Below, in pieces: positions 6,281-6,339 of a DNA stretch of 6,339 bases. The notes below the pieces were generated by a model. It searched no databases. It was not told where the DNA came from and saw only the letters and a program-made list of their open reading frames with translations. The position numbers and the translations under genes are program-made. Location of the stretch: the NCBI GenBank assembly GCA_947372365.1, contig CANBTK010000124.1:1-6339 (forward strand), read 5' to 3'. This DNA comes from Flavipsychrobacter stenotrophus. GTDB lineage: Bacteria > Bacteroidota > Bacteroidia > Chitinophagales > Chitinophagaceae. The stretch's first letter is position 1. Each line of letters starts with the position of its first letter.

Positions 6281-6339
6281 ATTACTCATTCTATGAAAAT
6301 AGGTTCTTTTAAAAACAGCCTACGTACCCACCCGTCGTA

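Larger units (their letters stand above)
6030..6339. repeat. Tandem repeat array, about 154-base unit, continuing past the window
   Basis: Unit 1 is 6030-6183 (154 bases) and unit 2 is 6184-6336 (153 bases). A third unit begins with GTA at 6337 and is cut by the window edge. By direct alignment the two units differ at 12 substitutions and one deleted base. Each unit consists of a 28-base palindrome, a 42-base spacer with a C-rich end, a second degenerate palindrome, and a 56-base spacer. No reading frame of note runs through it. The palindrome family (GTAGAGACGCAA arms) resembles dispersed intergenic repeats I recall from Bacteroidota and, with a different core, from cyanobacteria. Confidence 0.93.

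Noticed and set aside
6030..6339. CRISPR array
   Set aside because: The repeated sequence makes up the whole unit, including the parts between palindromes. There are no unique spacers of uniform length and no cas genes.

Overview
The window looks like chromosomal DNA from a Bacteroidota species, probably of the Sphingobacteriales/Chitinophagales type (Mucilaginibacter/Pedobacter-like). I base this on the pairing of an outer-membrane TonB-dependent transporter with a DUF4249 lipoprotein, the LytS-type kinase with a LytTR regulator, the lack of clear Shine-Dalgarno sequences, a TAnnTTTG-like -7 box, and intergenic GTAGAGACGCAA-type palindromes. The genus is a guess from general knowledge.

Layout. 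Positions 1-5215 form one tightly packed + strand gene block that reads as an operon. It contains (i) a TonB-dependent receptor cut off at its 5' end by the window edge, with the tail of an STN-like domain, a carboxypeptidase-regulatory-like domain, a plug and a beta-barrel; (ii) a DUF4249 lipoprotein whose ATG overlaps the receptor stop by 4 bases; (iii) a four-helix membrane histidine kinase of the His_kinase (PF06580) family, 13 bases downstream; and (iv) a LytTR response regulator, 1 base after the kinase stop. Positions 5216-5466 are a 251-base intergenic region holding a small REP-like hairpin. Positions 5467-5964 carry a convergent minus-strand gene for a DUF4304-like protein. Positions 5965-6339 have no gene: a possible promoter for the minus-strand gene lies next to it, followed by a tandem array with a period of about 154 bases. 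Each array unit carries two palindromes, and the array runs off the window end.

How the genes may work together. The receptor would import, or sense, an unknown ligand at the outer membrane with energy from TonB/ExbBD. The DUF4249 lipoprotein is its usual small partner. The kinase and regulator are encoded in the same apparent transcript, which suggests a feedback circuit in which the two-component system controls the transporter genes. The target sites would lie upstream of this window. The DUF4304 gene appears unrelated and sits between repeat-bearing regions.

I found no convincing new defence, mobile or RNA system. The most unusual sequence is the palindrome-bearing tandem repeat at 6030-6339, where one stem base pair has changed on both sides between copies.
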